Shown: positions 32,534-46,304, counted from the stretch's first letter. The stretch: 64,000 nucleotides of DNA from Azolla caroliniana (GCA_043228905.1 JBHGNT010000003.1:7564001-7628000); one strand, 5' to 3'. The notes: generated from the letters alone by a model not told the origin. Translations and numbers: made by a program.

Positions 32534-35500
32534 TTTGAGGTTTTTTGAATATGTTTATTTACTTAACAAAGACCGTAACTTTGTGAATATATAGTACCAA
32601 AATTTTAAGCACATTCATTGCTTCTAATCATGAAGAGTCGAGAGGGAGTATAGTTCTTTTCAAGTGGTATGCGTCTAGCTATTTTATTAGTTGATATTTC
32701 CTACAATTTGAAACTGGAATTAACACCATCTATCCATTTGTAACGATCATTTACATGGAAGAGTGGTATATTAGTGTAAGTAAGATCTATGTTTAGACCA
32801 TGGTTGGGGTTGAATAAATGCTTCTCAATTTCCACTAGCCTTCATTAAGTCCTAGGTATGCACCCACTCATTATGGTTTTTAGCATATTTTGCAATGACA
32901 TGGATGTACACTATTGCGGCAAGATGCAATTGTGGGCGTACATTATGTAAGCATTATATATGAGTATTTGTCTCCTGTATAATGTTTTAGTGCCCTTACC
33001 AAATTCAATTTCCACTGAGACCCAAAATTTGTGGTGCTTTTGTTCATCCATTGGCATTTTGTGAACGAGGCAGAAAACAGTTTGATGTTTGCAGAGTGTA
33101 ATTATAATTGCCCAAATTTAAGTAAGATTTACGTTGAAGAAACCCAAAGTCAGGGTGGCCTCTACCATTGAAGACATGGGAACCTGATCTGCAATGACTT
33201 TGTGAATATTGCCAAACACTTGGACGTAATACCACGAGCCAAAATTACAAAGATGTAGGAATTAGCCAAAGTCAGGGGTGACCTCTCTACCATTCAAGAT
33301 ATGGGAAGCTATTCATATGAGTGTAAAACCTCCATTGATAGGTTGTAGGGGTAGAGACTACTTATGGAAATTGGGTACCATCAATTATTACACTTGAGCT
33401 CCAACTTCTAAAAGCTTGTAAGTTGTAATTACATTTTGGAGGTTAGGCATGAGTAAGGTTTATGACATTTGAAAGACCTAGAAAAATAAAGGGGAAAGTA
33501 TTTGTAATGAGAATTTTCTAATGGTTTTGAATATTAGTTGTACGTTTGAGGTCTCTATTTAGGTGTAATGACATTTCAATTTTCTTTGGATATGTATTAT
33601 AAGTATTTATTGATCCAACATGTTAAGTACAATATTAAACAAAAAAATGAACAATTTGGTCGAGTAACTTAAGGTATAATATGTGTACCATACACAAGGT
33701 ATTCATACCTAAACATTAAATACGTATAAGTGGAAATCCTTGGGTGAAACACTTGTGTCTTTTGTCAACAATGTAGCAGGATCGAAGGCATAGTTGTTGA
33801 CAATGCTCTCCATCTTGCTTTACATGGGTGACATTTTGCTTGTACTCTTAACTCACTATGGATGACGTCGGACAATAAATTCCTACCAAGACAATCTTGC
33901 CATTACTAGAGTGGAGTGGCCATTGTGTAAAGCACCAAATAACTCCATTGAGATACATGGTAATAAACATATTTTGATAGTGAAAACATAATGAAAAAAA
34001 TCATGGATAAAATATTAGCATCGAAATCAAATGAGTTCCATGTTAGGCCACCCCAGTACACATTGAACCATGGCATACCATTGAAATGTTCTTGGGACTT
34101 GTGTCATTGGCTTCAGAGAAAATAGTCATGTGATAAAATGACTTGTTGATCCATCATATCCTAAGGACTTGTTCAAAAAGAATATATTTATCATGTTCAA
34201 TTGGGGAACAAGCCTATAACATAAACAAATGTGGTGTAAAGATACAACCCAAGAAAGTTCTAACTTTACGTGGTTAGAGTCCTATAACCATGTGGAGAAT
34301 CACAAACCACGACATCATCATCCCATTGGAATGAATGGTTCAATAAAATAGTCTATTTGTAGGTTATGTAGTGCTAGAATGTTGATGATGGATTTGATTG
34401 GGAGTTCATCGCCCTTTTATCACCTCCGCTCCTCCCATTCAATTAATTCTAGTTCTAAAAGTAGCATCATTCTAAGAGAAAAAAGAGGGAATTCCTTTAA
34501 TGCTAGATGCAGCAAAGTAGCAATAGCTATGGCTTGAAATTGACATTATTGTATCTCTCACAAGTTGTGTCATACATAATGATACTTATAAGTGTATCCA
34601 TTTGGTAGGTCATTAGTAGAATATTCTAGGTTTAAGTATAGATGAAGTTGGAACTAGTTTGAGGACGTACCTTCAATCTTATGGTCCAAGAAGTGAGAAT
34701 ATACAAAAACATTTTTAATGAGGGGGTGAATTTTCTCCAAATTAATCATTCTTGCTAGCTGGAATTTTGTTAAATCATTATAGGCTGTTAGTCTAGGAGT
34801 AGGATATGGTAAGATGTTTCAATCATCATGGAAAGAATTTTATGTGCAAGATAAATGGTACATTATTAGTGTGTATTCTTTTGTCTTGTCTCTCTCTTTG
34901 TAGCTTGCTTGCTTGGCTTGGCTTTGTTGACAAAAGGTGTCAAACATGTCATATCAAAGAGAAAGCTATAGAATTTTCTCTAGTATAAAGCTTCTCTTTT
35001 ATGTATTCTTCAAGGCAATGAGAAAGCTATTGTTAATACGTTCTTATTATATATGCATTGTGTTCTTCCAAATCAAAATTTCTTTAAAAAGACTTACAAC
35101 TTCATGTGCTAATGTTCTTTCCCCATGTCTTGTAATAACAATCATATGCATTTTGTGCTCTTTTTGAACCAAAAATTTTGATATGTCCATCGTGTAAGAA
35201 GTAAAAGCTTGTTGCAAGACTCTTGAAAGTTGAAAAAGAACATGTTGAAAGAATAACATGACTGATTGAAAACATGTGTTGATGTGTCATCGTTGTACCT
35301 AGGAGGCGATATCGATGTAGGTCATAATTTATGATGCTCTATATCTAACACTCTTCGCCTCATGTACAATGAGGTTTGATCTTAAGTGAGGTGAGAAGAC
35401 CATTTGTTATGATCAAGCTAGAGAAAAAAAATGGTAGTTGATTTTGAGGATGGATAACAAAATAATTTTCAATATGGAAAACATGTTATAAACATTCACA

Positions 35501-38500
35501 TATACAAAATTTGACAAAGGTTACATGTAGCTTGAGGTTCAAGAATCTAGTTTGGAGCCTTTGTGTTTGTTTGATTCCATTGGTAGCATTGCTTTGGGCT
35601 TGGCAAGTTTTGTCCCCATTGTACAAACATGCATACTAGTGTGAACTTGTTCTTTTTTTATCAAGCATGTAGAGCTTTGAATCCTCCAACGGTTATTGGC
35701 ATGGAATTGTTGTCGAACGATTGGTGCTCGTATTCTTGGGACTTGATTACTTCGAGGAGAACATTGTTGTCTTCAAATTCAATGTTACAACTCAATAATA
35801 CTACACTTGTTCTTGTTCTCTTGCAAACAATAAATTATCGTCTTTTATAGCTTTCAGAATAAACCCACTTAAATCCTTCACAAAGTCTTTGAAACCTAAT
35901 TGAAATTGGCTAATGAGCAAGGTTCATCTAAGTCACATATGCATTGTTGGAATAGATACCATGAAACAAAAGTTGGGTGTTAAGTCCTTGTTGTATTCAT
36001 GTCCTTGAGTATAAGGTTCAAAATCACGGAGAAGATTGGAAATATTCTAAACATAAGGATGCAAATCACAAGGGCAACAAGAGAACCATTTAAGCATCAG
36101 AGTGCCTATAAAGCTAAACAATTGTTAGCAAATACGAAGGACAAGAGTGGGAGGATCCTTATATAATAAACAGGTAAAACAATATGTAAGGAGTTGTGTA
36201 GCACATATAAATGTTGGACAAATTATTTGTTGATCTTCCTCAATTTCCTCGTAGAACTCCCTCATGCTCATCATTACTCAAGTCTCCCTCCATGCGCTCA
36301 ATAATATGTCTTCATATTACTTCCATTAATCAAAGTTGTGAGTCTTTTAAATAAGATATTATAAATTTCATCCAAACCCTTAGTAACTTTCCTCCAATTG
36401 AATCTATGGACTCTAGGAAAGGTTAGGTTTCTCGTATGCAAAGCTAAAATCAACCATACAATGTATTGCATTCATATGAACTCATAGGGAAATTACCAAC
36501 ACAAGTGTCATAAATGACTCTAGGAAAAATATGATTGATTCTTTTTAGTACAAAGGACAAGTGATTGGCCTACTTATCTTGCTCAATAGAAGAACCAAGT
36601 AATCAAACTCTATGAGCATTACTTCTTTCTAAACTAGGTGGCACAATTAGGCAACTAGTGAGAAGGATAGTTATCGAACCTTCGATTTTGTTTTAACCCA
36701 TGAACCTTGATATCTAGGTGGGAACTTCTTCGTGACTACCATATTACCATGAAAGGAAATAGGGCAATATAAATATGGGTTTTATGTTGATTCACATCGA
36801 TCTACAATCGTAGCCTATAGGTGGTAAGGTTATCTTCTAAATGCACGTTGTTGTATAGCCTTGACCTCAAATAAGTTGACAAGCTCACTAATTAAAGAGA
36901 ATATCATTCATTGGTAAGGACCAAATATGACTTTTTAACAAAATTGTTTATCTATCTATTCAAGCCACCTTCAAACTTGCATAAAGCCGAAATGAAATAC
37001 ATTGTAAATTGTAATCTAGAGTTCTAGAGTTCTTCTATTCAATATCGTGGGGACAATTCAGACAACTGCCAAAGTTAAAAAGGAAAGAAAAACAAATTGG
37101 TCGTGGGCACGTTGTGGATGCTTGCGTACATTATAAAAAAAGGCATGCTACTAATGAAATTTCGATAGGCTACCCTCTTCAATATTTTGTCCAATCTTAA
37201 CAAGTCGGACAAAAATTTGGTGTCACACAGTTTTTGCCAACCCGGATGATTTTGCCTCATCACCATGAATTGCCAACGAGGCAGTTGACCTCCAACCTAA
37301 CCTTGGTATCATTTCACCATAGTACACTCATATTGCTTATTGGTGGAATTGAATGAAATTTCATGGTTTATTGATTTCATCAAGCAATTCTCCAGGAGTG
37401 GCGATTGATTGACATGTGGTTCATCTACCAAACCTAATCATGCACATTTGAGATTCCTTCATTTTTGGAACTTTCTTTAGACCTAGCATAAACATGTTTA
37501 TGACCACATTATGGTCTTTTTTGAAAAACACGTTTCAACACAGCATGGCTAAAAGTAATCCTCCATTATATGCAAATAATGTCAAGCACAAACGATTACA
37601 ACCAAGCAAATTTGTCCATCTAAGATCACAATCCAAGAGGAGTCTCCTAAATTTATTTCAATAATAGACAAAAAAAGGTTGGACATAAGCAATTATTGAT
37701 TATACTTTCCTTTCATTTGTTATTTCTGAGCAGTAACTTCTAAGTTTCCACAAAACCACATTGATGCATGGCTCCACGTTGATGCCGAATATAAACAAGT
37801 TTGGCTTCTTTGCAATGATCCAATCATAGGTTGCAATTGTGTCGCATATGATTTGGGAATTGGGATGCTTTTTCATTCAATAGTTTTCTTGATATTGAAC
37901 ATGGTTACTTTTCATGTATTATTTCCTTTTAAATCAATGTCACCAAATCGCATACTTCCATAAGTGCATTATGAAACACAAGCAACTTGAAGAATGCATA
38001 ATGCCATTGTTCTTGAATTGTAAATATGTTGCTTTTGAAATGCAAAGTGTGTTTTTACTATGATGCATGCGGTTTGATGTTGAGACTACTTTATTTGTGG
38101 TTTTTTGGATAAAGATATATAATATTATAGTATATGCAGCATGACTAGAATATGTATTTCTATGCTTTGGATATGAAGATGTGTTCCGTCACGAGTCATC
38201 CCTATGGGAAAATATATTTATAATGTAAAGGACGTTCATATGTCATACATCCATCTCGACCAGATAACGTAAAGATATATAATGCAAGTAGACCAATATT
38301 TGTGGCTTATCTTGAACATGATATCATGTTTTGTTGCAACAATTATGCATTTAGTAGCTTCGTTATGATTTCATTATGCATCAATGATATCTATCACGGA
38401 GATTTCCCTGATTGCCTTACCATATGTTGGGGAAATGTAGAGATCTTACTATACATCTATCAAGTGCTTTAGGATGCAAAAATGAAGAGTACTACTCAAT

Positions 38501-41500
38501 TCCATTTGTTGGATATATATTTTGAATGGGGCATATGTTAGGCCACCATTCATGGTGCATGTTCCTATTCTTTCATAATGACATTAGGAGGGGGGAGATG
38601 TGGCCTTTGTCTTTGGATTGTGTGTGTGTTTGTGGAGCTAGATCTCCAAGGAAAGGGGGACACAAGACCACATTTAATAGCAAACGGATATGTGTGCACA
38701 ATGTAAACTGGTTTCAAAAATGTCGTAGATCTAGATGTTGATGGGATCATAACTTAGATAGGATGAAGAATGGATGGGCGTGCATTGTGTATGTGTGCAC
38801 ACATCCTCACTCACAATCACGAAACCCCAAGTTTGATTCCGTGTAGAAGTTTCAAGTTATGCACGAAAACCAGAGAGAGAGAGAGAGAGAGAAAGGCAGA
38901 GTATGCTCAGGTCTTGTATAGAGAACTACCTTGAGGTTCGCGCCCTAAAGAGAGGAATAGAAGCTTGAGTGTGTGCCATGTGCTTGAATCTTGGTATTGA
39001 TAGTAATAATTGTTTTTTGTGTGTAAGAGCAAGATCTACAAGTTACAACTTACCATTGTCCTTTAAAGAATGTATGTATATGTGATTCAGATCTTGTAAT
39101 GATGTACTACTGACTAATACTAATTGGCTCTCTCCCCGTATATATTTCTCAAATGTATATATGTATCAATGGATGGATTAGAGTGCCAGTGAGAGAACAC
39201 CATCAAGGTACAATAAAAATGGATTGATGAGGTCATGGCATCTTTTCTAGTAAAATATCTGTTTTACGCTTTTTCTTTTTCTCGTGGAGACGAAAAATAT
39301 CGATGCCTTGGGCCTCTCATCAATTCAAAACTATAGAGACGAGTATTGTTTATGACTATACAATGAATAATGAGATGGCATTCAAAGAAAGAGCCTTACC
39401 AATAATACTTTAAAACAACAACAGAGCTATGCTTGTACTTGAAGAAATACATTAGCTGAGTAGTATCTCTTCCAGCAAATGGACCCTTGAAGCTTTTGCG
39501 GTTAAGTGCAACTTAATGTCCCTCGGACTTCCAAAAGCAACATTCCTTATGTCATCCCGCATTTGAGAACATCCACACTTTTGAGAAGCGCAGTTGGCTT
39601 TTGCTGTTCTTCTCAAGTTGGCACTTGCTCACTACAAGTTGTCAAATCACATGGTGTGGACCCGCCCGATAGCATGCATCTCCTAGAGTAAGGGAGCTAG
39701 CCATGTGTGGACCTATTGGAAACTTAGGTACTCATGTGGAACCTCCAATGAACATGTCTGTATAGTGCCCACAATGTCACTATGCGAGACCCAATGTATT
39801 TGCCCCACAACTTGCATGAACAAAGATGAAATTCCGCAAGAAAATGCACACAATTTCTTCCATTTCATAATGACTTGTAATACAATAAAAGGAAATCTTC
39901 TCCAACAACACAATTGTAGAATATATATGTATATGTATAGTGAGTGCATAAGCCTAGATCTTTAACATAATTTAAAACCATTTAAGCACTTTATTTTCAT
40001 GTCTCAACTTCCTTTCTAACCAAACATGTCAAAGACTTTATTATAATGGAGTTGTTAGATGGTCTTAGAGCTCATATTCAGGAAATAGTGAACTCAAAGT
40101 ATACTATGCAATGACACACAACAAGATTTAAGAAACCCTTTGGAATGTATGACTTATCTTGTATCATGACACACTACATAGGAATACAAAAGGAGCGAAT
40201 AATTCTGGTATGATGGGGTAGGTGCCTCTTTTGAAGTGCATATCCTACTCAACTCCTACTCTCTATAATGTTTGATTCATATTTATTTCATGTAGACTCT
40301 GTCTGTGTACAAAGGAGAAAACCTAATCAATATTGTTGATGTCTTGCTTTCGAAACAACATGCGTGTCCTATACAATATTGCTAATGTCTATAGGTGGCT
40401 TCGACAGGCAAACTCGTGACAAATTACGAGGATATTGCAAAAAATTTACCATCATATGTACCATGACCTAAGATTTTGTGTACTTCTCTATAGAGGTCTG
40501 ACATATCCTGATATGCATCCCTCTTGTAGAAAATGGATTTACTAGTTTTTCCTATGACATCTAGAGTACATTTCTTGGATTTCACCGAACAATTATATGC
40601 GACTCTTATAAGTTATTAGTTATGATTTTAATGAATCTTATCTTTTGGGGGTTGAGGTATGTATAGGGTGCTCACAAAGCAACATGTAGAGGGATGTTTT
40701 TAAATTCATTGTTCACTGCATTAGGAACATAAGGATATGAAGTGGGTCTGTGTGAATGCATATATACATATACATATGTGCATGTGTGTGATGATATGCA
40801 TATGTATTTATTTATGAAGATATTTACATCACACACAGAATAGATACATGCGTCAATGTATGCAACACCCCCAAGTCACTTATATTATGCGTTTCATTGT
40901 CTACCTAGTGTAACACGAGAAATAAACTAATCCTTGAATTGGTTGTCTTGCACTTTCATCACGTGATTATAGATTTGTATCGATATATGCGGAGAATTAA
41001 CACAGATATCTAAGTATATATGCATATATTTCTATATGTATGTTTGTGTGTGTATATATATATTTATCAATACACACGTTACATTTGGTTTTTAAAAGAT
41101 GAATAACATGCTTGTTGAATTTTTTAAAGGAACACATTCCTCCTATCGCTAGTTCACATTAGAATTATGTAAATGTTAAACATATTCAATACTAACACAT
41201 ACTTATTAAACACACAACGTTTACAATGCTCATTTTTCTCAACAGAGACCATTTGCCTATCCTACTACATTATCTATATTAAAAACTTCAAGAATCGATC
41301 AAGTCTCCCAATAACCTTATAGTTTATTACAGGACATCATCCACTTAAGTATGTCTCACTTTAGAAGTCCATAAAATGTGACATTTACCTTCCTTTAAGG
41401 ATCACGACAAACTCTAAAACCAATTCGTTATTTCTAAAAATGGTCTCGAAATATTGTACTAAAGGTTAGTTTTTCATGAGCTCTAGTTGGCTAAGGTACA

Positions 41501-42937
41501 AAGTTTTGCACTATTTCACTTCTAGATGACCTTGGGGGATTTAAGGGTTGAATATGTGGCCTTCTTGCTTCGTTGCTTTCTCCTTCTCATTTATATCAAG
41601 AGTTTGATTTACATCTTGTTATTTAAGAGTTCTACGGATATCACTTTTTCCTGGAGTTCCTTGCATTTTTTTAGATCAATGAGTGTAGATTTTTGAAGCC
41701 TTCTATTGTGATAGATGTTTTGGGGGAGTACATGGAGTATTCGGAGTAGTCGTGAAGCCTTATATCACCATAATGGTTCAATCTATTGATAGGGAAGCCA
41801 TCTCCGTGCTTATACCATCCATCATGTCATAATTGCGTTATTAAATGTAGATTGGATGAATGTCTTCACTTACTTAACTACAAATAGTGAGAGAGCTATT
41901 GAGCTAGGGAAATGATGAAGGGAAAATGATGCCCCTAGTAATAGTGGGTTATATATGTAGGGACAACTAAAAGAGCAATCCATCTTTGAATCGTACATTG
42001 AGGGCAAAAGGTGAGCCGCTAGATTCTAGACATAGTTTCCCTTATGAAAAACTATGTACCAACAATAATGATGTTCTAAAAGGCTATCATAGGAAATGTT
42101 ATTAATAAATTTAGGCTTTTATGGTCCACAGGATGACAAAGTAACATTTCATTAATGCTCCAAAAAAATCTAATGATGAGGGAATGAAGTAAATTCATGT
42201 AGCACCATGATAAAAGAAAATATCTAGTCTGTGTTCACAACAAATAGTCTTGCTAATTCGAGACCTCGTGTAGGCATCTATATCCAAAAGGAGCATCTCG
42301 TTAATAGGTTTGGGCATCATCTTGATGGCACGTGTGTCTCTCCTATTCACACAAACCAAATGACATCATAGTACTGGTAGTGAACTAACTGAAGCTCGCG
42401 ACGTACACAATGACAATTGCAAACAAGCTGGGCGTGTAGTAATTAATCAAAAATTGATCAAAATTCCCGATGGTAAGAGCCATCGATGTAGGAGTTAAGA
42501 ATCAAGATAGGAAGGTAGGTAGAGTTCTTTCCGATGAGGGTGAAGGTGTGTCCACACCAGTCAGTGGCCATCACAGGAAAAACACCCCAATGAGCTAGCT
42601 ATGGAGGGAGGAGGGTAGTTGCGGTGCAAAAAGAAAACGATATTGAGAACGATCCAAACGAGACAACAAAAAAGCAAGAGACGAAAAAACGAATGATCGA
42701 ACATGTGTGAAAGAGGCAAGAGGGGACGGGAGAACCACAAGATTTCGACCATACATTTCGTACACTTGGGACGAACGAAAGAGCGGACAGATGGACACAC
42801 ACGATGGATGAGTTACTTGTATGGGTGTGTGTCAATCTATATCTATACATACATATATGAATTGTGTACACACACACACACACATAGAGAGAGAGAGATA
42901 TGAATGAGCAAGTAGTAAATTGTAATAATAAGTATTA
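32534..42937. other. Long gene-poor tract
   Basis: About 10.4 kb with no convincing gene on either strand. Visible structure: a direct repeat of about 122-bp spacing around AAAGTCAGG...CTCTACCATT (33146 and 33268); a short GA run (38876-38892); TG/TA dinucleotide runs near 41040. Short frames (such as 38526-38741 and 39705-39965) show no family signature. It is probably old, decayed transposon sequence, but I could not assign it. Confidence 0.5.
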
Positions 42938-42983
42938 TTACCCAAATAAGGAAGGGAATTTAATCCTTTCCTTATTTGGGTAA
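42938..42983. repeat. 20-bp stem hairpin
   Basis: The arms 42938-42957 and 42964-42983 are reverse complements with one mismatch, separated by the 6-nt loop ATTTAA. It lies at the boundary between the AT-rich gene-poor tract and the GC-rich EXORDIUM-like promoter region. Confidence 0.8.
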
Positions 42984-43010
42984 AGTATAGGGCACGCAGT
43001 TTTTGGTTTT

Positions 43011-43830
43011 TAGGACACGTGACTCAAAAGTGCAAAGCATTTAAGAGTTTTAAAGAAAAGGAGAAGAAAAGAAAAAAGAAAAAACAAAAAAGAAAGGAAG
43101 GAAACAGCTGGCTCTGTCCCTTCTTCTACACGCCAGCTCCGCTCCCACGTCAGCAGGCCGACTCCCCGCCAATCGCCTAGCGCCACCTGTACACCAGCGC
43201 CTGCCACGTGTACGCGCCAAAGAGATGCGCTGGCAGCTCTCAACCGCCTGCGTATGTGGTGGGGGGAGAGAAAAAGCGACAGCTGTCTGCCACGTCATCC
43301 GCCACGTCTGCCGCCAGCTGGCGGCCATCAAAAGACCCAGGAAATACATATGCGTCTCTCTCCATCCCCGTCCGTCGGTCAATTTTCTTTCCCGGCGGCC
43401 GGAGCCGACACGTCGGCTTAAGCTCCCACGTGGCGAGCAGCGCGAAATGCCACGTGGGAGAGGCGCGGATGCGTCTCCGCCACCTGGCAGATGGATGGGG
43501 TCCAATCGCAGCGGACAATTTGCCTGATTAAGTAAATAATAGCAATAATATTTCGGGGGCTCTCTCTCTCTCTCTTAAAAGCGAAAAACAAAAACAAAAA
43601 CAAACAAAAAAAAGAAAAAACTTTATTATTTATTATTTACTATTATTAAATGGAACGTTTGAAATAGGCAAAAGAAAAATAAAAATGAGGGAGCGCCAGC
43701 TCACGAGACACGGAAAGAGAGAGAGTGGAGGTTGACCGTCGGATGCCCGTCCAGTATGCTGACGTGGACAGTCGGATTGGCGCCACGTGGCTCCAGCTGC
43801 TGCGTCCGTCCACCACGTATAAAAGGCCCC
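43011..43830 (+). promoter_or_regulatory. ACGT/G-box-rich promoter with TATA box
   Basis: Eleven ACGT cores occur, at about 43016, 43147, 43206, 43292, 43304, 43409, 43428, 43452, 43762, 43785 and 43815. Several are full CACGTG G-boxes (43205, 43428, 43451, 43784). TATAAAAGG at 43818-43826 is followed by a CT-rich initiator region and a leader with a four-fold CATTCGC repeat (43883-43912). The first ATG after the TATA box is the predicted start codon at 44030. ACGT clusters are typical of ABA-, light- or hypoxia-responsive plant promoters; the actual stimulus is unknown. Confidence 0.7.
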
Positions 43831-44029
43831 CCTCAGTCTCTCTCTCTCTCTCCTGCAGCAACACTTCACTCTTCTTCTTCATTCGCCATTCGCCATTCGC
43901 CATTCGCCATTCTTCTTCTTCTTCAGACAGACAGAGACAGAAAAGACTGTCTGTGGTGTCCAAATCTTCTTCCTTCCATTCAAATTCTTCATTTCTCACT
44001 CCCTGATCCCCTTCCTCACACACCCGGCT

Positions 44030-45265
44030 ATGGCTTCTTCATCCCTTCTCCCCACAGCAGTTCACACACAGCTCGCAAATCCAGCTATGATTTCTTCTTC
44101 TTCTTCTTCTTCTTCAGCCAACAGACAGTCTTCCGATTCAGCTATACCTTCTTCTTCTTCTTCTTCTTCTTCTTCCTTCTCTTCTTTCACTGTCCGTTCT
44201 GGCCCCCTCTATTACATTCTTTTCGTCCTCCTCCTTGCTCTCTCATCCTTCCCGGCTGCTGTGCTAGCCTCAGAATCTTCTGTATCATTCCAAGTCCGTG
44301 TTCCTTCGTCGCCTTCATCGACTCCATCGCCATCATCTTCAAGCTCCTTTCGCTTTGCGAAAGCAGCTTACCAAATCGTCACTCCCACTGTGGACGTCCG
44401 ATACCACAATGGGCCTGTTCTAACGCCGAAGATCAAAGTCTTCCTGATCTGGTATGGGAGATGGCAGCCATCCCAGCAATCCATCATCAGAGATTTCTTG
44501 AACTCCATCGCCAAGGATTCCGCTTCCTCCTCACCCCCTCCTTCTCCTTCAGTTAGCGAATGGTGGAGCACCGTCCAGCTCTACACAGACCAAACGGGAG
44601 CACACATCTCAGATTCTTTGAAAATCGTGGGGGAGGCAACAGATCTCTATTCCCATGGCAAGATCTTAACAAGAATGACGACGCAGGAAGTGATCAAGAA
44701 TTCTCTGAAGCCATTCAATGGAACCTTACCAGTGGCTCCCCGAGGAGGTATCTACATGGTTCTCACCTCCGAAGATGTAGTTCAACAAGATTTCTGCAGT
44801 GCAGCTTGCGGCTTCCATTACTTCACATATTCTTCCATTGTCGGATTCACCTTACCATACGCGTGGATCGGGAACTCTGCAAAACAATGTCCTGAGACCT
44901 GTGCATATCCGTTCGCTGTTCCATTTTACATGGCGGAGAGTATAAAGCCGATGAAATCCCCGAATGGCAACATAGGAGTGGACGGGATGATCAGTGTGAT
45001 AGGACACGAACTTGCAGAGATGTCATCGAATCCATTGATCAATGCCTGGTTCGCTGGTACAGATCCCATGGCTCCTACAGAGATTGCGGATCTGTGCGAA
45101 GGTATGTATGGACCTGGCGCAGGTGGTGGTTATGCTGGTACAGTCTCTCAAGATCAGTCAGGTGCGAGCTTCAATGTTAATGGCGTGAATGGCCGTCGAT
45201 TTCTTATTCAGTGGCTATGGAATAACGAAATCAAAGCTTGCCGTGGCCCCAACGCGTCTGCTTAA
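44030..45265 (+). CDS. EXL: EXORDIUM-like (phosphate-induced protein 1 family) secreted protein
   Basis: An intronless 411-residue frame, as is usual for this family. Residues 115-411 are the PHI-1/EXORDIUM domain: YHNGPVLTPKIKVFLIWYG, SEWWSTVQLY, conserved Cys pairs (DFCSAACGFHY, CPETCAYPF), GVDGMISVIGHELAEMSSNP, YGPGAGGGYAGTV, GASFNVNGVNGRRFLI. EXORDIUM proteins are apoplastic and linked in Arabidopsis to brassinosteroid-dependent growth and carbon status. A hydrophobic stretch at residues 61-80 is the expected signal peptide, but about 60 mostly Ser residues precede it, which is longer than usual. Runs of Ser come from TCT/TTC microsatellites at 44094-44116 and 44147-44177. Met20 is an alternative start. 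Confidence 0.93.
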   Translation: MASSSLLPTAVHTQLANPAMISSSSSSSSANRQSSDSAIPSSSSSSSSSFSSFTVRSGPLYYILFVLLLALSSFPAAVLASESSVSFQVRVPSSPSSTPSPSSSSSFRFAKAAYQIVTPTVDVRYHNGPVLTPKIKVFLIWYGRWQPSQQSIIRDFLNSIAKDSASSSPPPSPSVSEWWSTVQLYTDQTGAHISDSLKIVGEATDLYSHGKILTRMTTQEVIKNSLKPFNGTLPVAPRGGIYMVLTSEDVVQQDFCSAACGFHYFTYSSIVGFTLPYAWIGNSAKQCPETCAYPFAVPFYMAESIKPMKSPNGNIGVDGMISVIGHELAEMSSNPLINAWFAGTDPMAPTEIADLCEGMYGPGAGGGYAGTVSQDQSGASFNVNGVNGRRFLIQWLWNNEIKACRGPNASA

Positions 45266-46262
45266 CGAAGAGGGAAACAAGCTGTAAAACAGATCCAACA
45301 TTTTGCTTATTCCTCAGAGAAATTTCTTCATTTCTGAGTTAAATCCTGTTCTATCCTAACCTAATCTTACAAAAGAGACGTATTTTATCTGTCTCACGGG
45401 CTCCATTGCTTCTTCCCTGTCTTCATTGTCAGAGATGCATACTATCCTTCTCTTCAGTTCCATTGCTTCTTCCCTTTCTTGGTTGTCAGAGATACAGTAT
45501 CCTTCTCTTTGGTTCATTGCCTGTTCCCTTTCTTCGTCTTCATCGTCACGTTCTTCTTTCTTCTTCTTCCAAAGAAACAAATTGAGCTTCCTGCAGCTTC
45601 TTCTTCCTTCCCTGTACTGTGCAATGGTAATGGTGTACACGAATGATTCTTCTCCTTCGCCTGAAGCAAAGCAACGCAGTCAAATCGGGCCTCACACTAT
45701 CTCTGATCGGCCTCCTTTCTTAATGATTTGTGCATAGTTTATATAATTCCTAGCATTACACACATACACACATACAGACAGATCTACAGACATTATAGTT
45801 TTCTTCTCTTTTTCTTCCCTCAGATCACAAAATTTTGGCTTTACATTCGATTGAACAATCGTTTTAATATTTACATTTGCATTCATAGCAGCAACAAAAA
45901 CTGTTCTCCTCTTTTTTCTCACTCTGTTTGTCCAATCATCTTTGCTCAATTACTTCGTATATCCATCCATTCAGTGGAAAGACCGTATACCAATGAAAAG
46001 CTTCATTCTCTTCTTCTGCACACCACAGTCCTTCCTTAATCCATCAGAATCCGAGGATTTAGAGGAGGTTCAAGAAAAAGAGGGGGAAGGATTTAGAGGA
46101 AGCCATTGAAAAGACCAGAGAGGAAGGATCAAAAGCAATGAATCAATAGAAATGGAGTAATGAAGAGAAAGCGAAAAATCACCAGAAAATGTGATGATGT
46201 AGAGCAGATTAGTAAAAAGATTGGAGGCAATAGAATTGGCCTCAGTCCCGTAGAAGCCTTAC

Positions 46263-46304
<42 letters not shown>

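Noticed and set aside
43050-43531. Several overlapping frames of 90-151 residues in the GC-rich promoter of EXL
   Set aside because: High GC and few stops make open frames likely by chance on both strands; none shows a domain, and the region is better explained as promoter.
43732-44556. 274-codon frame overlapping the start of EXL
   Set aside because: It is out of frame with the conserved EXORDIUM domain and consists of simple-repeat translation (Phe and Ser runs).
44560-44895. 111-codon frame inside EXL
   Set aside because: It is an alternative-frame shadow of the conserved coding region.
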